Assembly: GCF_003443735.1 (NCBI RefSeq)
Contig: NZ_CP031969.1
Span: forward strand, 4,154,001-4,218,000
DNA: 64,000 bases
Reading direction: 5' to 3'
From: Streptomyces sp. CC0208
GTDB lineage: Bacteria > Actinomycetota > Actinomycetes > Streptomycetales > Streptomycetaceae
Shown here: piece by piece, positions 61,399 through 64,000 of the stretch
Numbering within the stretch: the stretch's first letter is position 1
Layout: the number at the start of each line of letters is the position of its first letter
The notes under the pieces: generated by a model
Databases searched by the model: none
What the model saw: the letters and a program-made list of their open reading frames with translations, nothing else
What the model was told of the DNA's origin: nothing
Made by a program: the position numbers and the translations under genes

Positions 61399-61551
61399 AC
61401 CCACCCGCCCCGCCCGCCGGACCGCCGGTCACCCCCACGGTGCATCCGAGTCGCGCGCTTCCCGGGGCGGGCTGACGATCGAGGAACGCCGACGTCACGC
61501 CCCGTGGCCGACGTTCGCCCGCCCCTGCCCCCCGAAGGAGATGTGCGCAGG

Positions 61552-62709
61552 ATGACCACCACGTCCGACCGTGTTTCGAAAGCGCCTACGCAACAGGCGT
61601 CGCAGCGGGTCTCCCAGTCCGTGTTCGACGGCTCCCGGCTCCGTGTCGTCCTGCTGGTGGACGTCTACGACGGGGCCCAGCAGCAGTTCCTGGAAGCGTA
61701 CGAGAGCCTGTGCAGCCAGGTCGCCTCCGTACCCGGGCATGTCAGCGACCAGCTGTGCCAGTCCATCGAGAACCCCTCCCAATGGCTCATCACCAGTGAG
61801 TGGGAGAGCGCCCCGCCGTTCCTCACCTGGGTCAACAGCGAGGAACACGTGCGGATGGTGCAGCCGCTGCACAGCTGCGTCCGGGACACCAGGTCGCTGC
61901 GCTTCCACATCGTCCGCGAGACCGGCGGCCCGGCGGTGCCGACCGGACCCGAGAAGCGCCGGCTCCAGGCGGCGCCCAGGATCGGTGACGGAGTCATCCG
62001 CCACGCGCTCACCTTCACCGTCAAGCCGGGCAGCGAGGCCACCGTCGCCGAGATCCTCGCCGGCTACACCTCGCCGGAACCGCGGGTCGACGACACCACC
62101 CGGCTGATCCGCACCTCCCTCTTCATGCACGGCAACCGGGTCGTCCGGGCCATCGAGGTGCGGGGCGACCTGCTCGCCGCCCTGCGCCACGTCGCCCGGC
62201 AGCCCGAGGTGCGGGCCGTCGAGGAAGCCATCAACCCCTATCTGGAGCAGGACCGGGACCTGGACGACCCCGAGTCCGCCCGGCTCTTCTTCACCCGCGC
62301 CGCGCTGCCCGCCGTCCACCATGTGACGGCCGGGCAGGAGAGCCCGGAGGCGGTACGGCACGCGCTGTACTACCCCGCCCGCGAGGGGTGCGGCCTGCGC
62401 CTTGCCGAGCTGCTCGCCCGGCAGGACGAGGCGGCGGCGGACGACCCGCGCGGACCGGTGCTGCGCAGCACGATCTTCCAGCGCGACGACGTCGTGATGC
62501 GGCTGGTCGACGTGCGCGGCCCCCTCGACAGCGACCCCGGCCCCGTCCTCGGTCTCACGGATCGCGGCCAGGCGGCCGAGCTGACGGCCCTCCTCGACGC
62601 CGAAGCCCTCGGAGTGGACGGTCCGGCGCTGCGGGACAGCACCCCCGCCCACCTCCTCGCGGTCTCCCGCATGGACCTCGTCACCGACCGCCGCGCGCCC
62701 GACGCCTGA
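61552..62709 (+). CDS. SchA/CurD-type spore-pigment protein (WhiE-ORFI-like, ABM fold)
   Basis: A 385-residue protein. An antibiotic-biosynthesis-monooxygenase-like domain at about 30-125 (RVVLLVDVYDGAQQQFLEAYE, SEWESAPPFLTWVNSEEH) precedes a SchA/CurD domain (IRHALTFTVKPGSEATVAEIL, ALYYPAREGCGLRLAELLARQ, LRSTIFQRDDVVMRLVDVRG). Such proteins are found as the first gene of whiE/sch/cur pigment clusters and are thought to be oxygenases or cyclisation factors. The ATG at 61552 was preferred to GTG at 61504 because AAGGAG lies at about 11 bases. Confidence 0.88.
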   Translation: MTTTSDRVSKAPTQQASQRVSQSVFDGSRLRVVLLVDVYDGAQQQFLEAYESLCSQVASVPGHVSDQLCQSIENPSQWLITSEWESAPPFLTWVNSEEHVRMVQPLHSCVRDTRSLRFHIVRETGGPAVPTGPEKRRLQAAPRIGDGVIRHALTFTVKPGSEATVAEILAGYTSPEPRVDDTTRLIRTSLFMHGNRVVRAIEVRGDLLAALRHVARQPEVRAVEEAINPYLEQDRDLDDPESARLFFTRAALPAVHHVTAGQESPEAVRHALYYPAREGCGLRLAELLARQDEAAADDPRGPVLRSTIFQRDDVVMRLVDVRGPLDSDPGPVLGLTDRGQAAELTALLDAEALGVDGPALRDSTPAHLLAVSRMDLVTDRRAPDA

Positions 62710-62775
62710 TTCACCGGCCCGGGCCGTGACCGGCCACGCCCTCATGTCGATGCAGCACCTGTTCGGAGGAACGTC

Positions 62776-63228
62776 GTGATCAAACGTCATCCCGGAGTTG
62801 TGGATCTCAGCGAGGTCGAGCCCAACACCCGGCGCGGGGGCGACCTGCGCGCCATGCTCACCCCTGCCACAGTCGGCTCCACCAGCGGTTTCATGGGCGT
62901 GGCCATCGTGCAGCCCGGCGACCGCATCGCCGAGCACTACCACCCGTACTCCGAGGAGTTCATCTACGTGGTGTGCGGGCAGCTCGAGGTGGACCTGGAC
63001 GGCGAGCCCCATGAACTGCGGCCCGAGCAGGGGCTCCTGATCCCGTCCCACATGCGGCACCGCTTCCGCAACGTGGGCAACGTGGAGGCCCGGATGGTCT
63101 TCCACCTCGGCCCGCTGGCCCCGAGCCCGCCGCTCGGACACGTCGACACCGAGGACGCCGACGGTGTGCCGATCCCGGAGGCGGTCCACGCCGGCGGGGC
63201 GGCCGAGCGATCCGGGTTGCGCTCATGA
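62776..63228 (+). CDS. Cupin (SchB/CurC/WhiE-ORFII-like)
   Basis: A 150-residue cupin with metal-binding motif [24 protein letters not shown] and second motif [12 protein letters not shown]. It is the second gene of the whiE/sch/cur pigment clusters and probably assists cyclisation or oxidation. GGAGGAA lies in front of the GTG. Its stop overlaps the ATG of the ketosynthase gene (ATGA). Confidence 0.9.
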   Translation: MIKRHPGVVDLSEVEPNTRRGGDLRAMLTPATVGSTSGFMGVAIVQPGDRIAEHYHPYSEEFIYVVCGQLEVDLDGEPHELRPEQGLLIPSHMRHRFRNVGNVEARMVFHLGPLAPSPPLGHVDTEDADGVPIPEAVHAGGAAERSGLRS

Positions 63229-64000
63229 GGAGGCGCGTCGCGGTCACCGGCATAGGGATCGTCGCCCCGGGCGGCATCGGTGTCCCGGCGTTCTGGGATC
63301 TGCTGACCAGCGGTCGTACGGCGACCCGCGGCATCACGTTCTTCGACCCGTCCGGGCTGCGTTCGCAGATCGCCGCCGAGTGCGACTTCGACCCGGCGGC
63401 CCACGGGCTGGACGCGGAGCAGATCGCCCGGAGCGACCGCTACCTCCAGTTCGCCCTGGTCGCCGGCGCGGAGGCGGTGCGGGACTCCGGCCTCGACCTG
63501 GCCGCGGAGAACCCGTGGCGGGTCGGGGTCTCCCTGGGCACCGCGGTCGGCGGAACCACCCGGCTGGAACACGACTACGTCCTGGTCAGCCACGGCGGAC
63601 AGCGCTGGGACGTGGACCACCGGGAGGCCGGTCCGCATCTGCACCGGGCGTTCTCGCCGAGCACCCTCGCCTCGGCGGTGGCGGAGCGGTTCGAGGCCCG
63701 CGGACCGGTGCAGACCGTCTCCACCGGCTGCACCTCGGGCCTCGACGCCGTCGGGTACGCCTTCCACACGATCGAGGAGGGCAGGGCCGACGTGTGCATC
63801 ACCGGCGCCTCCGACTCGCCGATCTCCCCGATCACCATGGCCTGCTTCGACGCCATCAAGGCCACCTCCCCCAGCAACGACGACCCCGCCCACGCCTCAC
63901 GCCCCTTCGACGCCCGGCGCAACGGGTTCGTCATGGGCGAGGGCGGCGCGGTGCTCGTCCTGGAGGAACTGGAACACGCACGGGCCCGCGGCGCGCACGT
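63225..64000 (+). CDS. Ketosynthase alpha subunit of type II PKS (partial)
   Basis: At least 258 residues before the right edge. The active-site Cys169 is in [16 protein letters not shown]; the N-terminus is [18 protein letters not shown] and [15 protein letters not shown] is the thiolase motif. In a spore-pigment cluster it would pair with a chain-length factor just beyond the edge, elongating a malonyl-ACP chain. Overlap with the cupin (ATGA) shows co-translation. Confidence 0.95.
   Translation, partial: MRRRVAVTGIGIVAPGGIGVPAFWDLLTSGRTATRGITFFDPSGLRSQIAAECDFDPAAHGLDAEQIARSDRYLQFALVAGAEAVRDSGLDLAAENPWRVGVSLGTAVGGTTRLEHDYVLVSHGGQRWDVDHREAGPHLHRAFSPSTLASAVAERFEARGPVQTVSTGCTSGLDAVGYAFHTIEEGRADVCITGASDSPISPITMACFDAIKATSPSNDDPAHASRPFDARRNGFVMGEGGAVLVLEELEHARARGAH

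Noticed and set aside
1-64000. CRISPR array, prophage or complete insertion sequence
   Set aside because: No regular spaced repeats, transposase or phage structural genes were recognised anywhere in the window.

Overview
The window is a high-GC actinobacterial chromosome segment, almost certainly from Streptomyces. The codon use is strongly GC3-biased, GTG starts and 4-base ATGA/GTGA overlaps are common, and there is an hspR-regulated dnaK operon with HAIR operators, an srsABC-type phenolic-lipid operon, GAF-ANTAR and STAS regulators, and the start of a whiE/sch/cur-type spore-pigment cluster. I see no phage, complete insertion sequence or CRISPR array.

Left part (1-16.6 kb), mostly conserved core genes: a sugar ABC transporter binding lipoprotein cut by the left edge; a secreted PA14/fibronectin-III protein; the dnaK-grpE-dnaJ-hspR heat-shock operon (minus strand) with two HspR operators in front of dnaK; a MraY/WecA-like membrane protein that has lost catalytic aspartates; a large membrane-anchored Fe-S oxidoreductase; an ArsR-type regulator divergent from a small secreted peptidoglycan-binding protein; a Yip1-like membrane protein; a Nudix hydrolase; a purine-type phosphoribosyltransferase overlapping dcd; a 52-residue zinc-ribbon protein; and tRNA-Gly(CCC).

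Middle part (16.7-46.5 kb), accessory and envelope or stress oriented: a serine hydrolase lipoprotein; a secreted PNGase A-like protein and a secreted GH2/ricin-lectin glycosidase (glycan harvesting); a block of ANTAR, GAF-ANTAR, STAS and GNAT-like regulators with small membrane proteins; a frameshifted secreted FG-GAP protein; a secreted Ig-like protein; srsA-srsB-srsC (type III PKS, methyltransferase, flavin hydroxylase) divergent from a UbiA prenyltransferase; an Asp23/AmaP envelope-stress module of seven genes; a broken fatty-acid desaturase; an HTTM + DUF5819 pair; and an ice-binding-like (DUF3494) secreted protein with a histidine-rich repeat tail.

Right part (46.8-64 kb): an enoyl reductase/saccharopine dehydrogenase-like protein divergent from a GlxA/AraC regulator; a four-gene, translationally coupled WXG100 (type VII secretion-like) operon; gene debris (COG4705, LacI and SDR fragments); a membrane-anchored esterase; a MerR/BldC-like regulator behind a long structured leader with a palindromic operator; a two-component system; and finally a spore-pigment locus (flavin hydroxylase, SchA/CurD protein, cupin, ketosynthase alpha cut by the right edge), into which a class F-like sortase and a small secreted membrane-anchored protein are intercalated. 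Decayed genes (30.9-33.2, 42.4-43.1, 52.2-52.4 and 54.0-54.2 kb) cluster in the accessory middle and right parts, consistent with a fast-evolving chromosome region.
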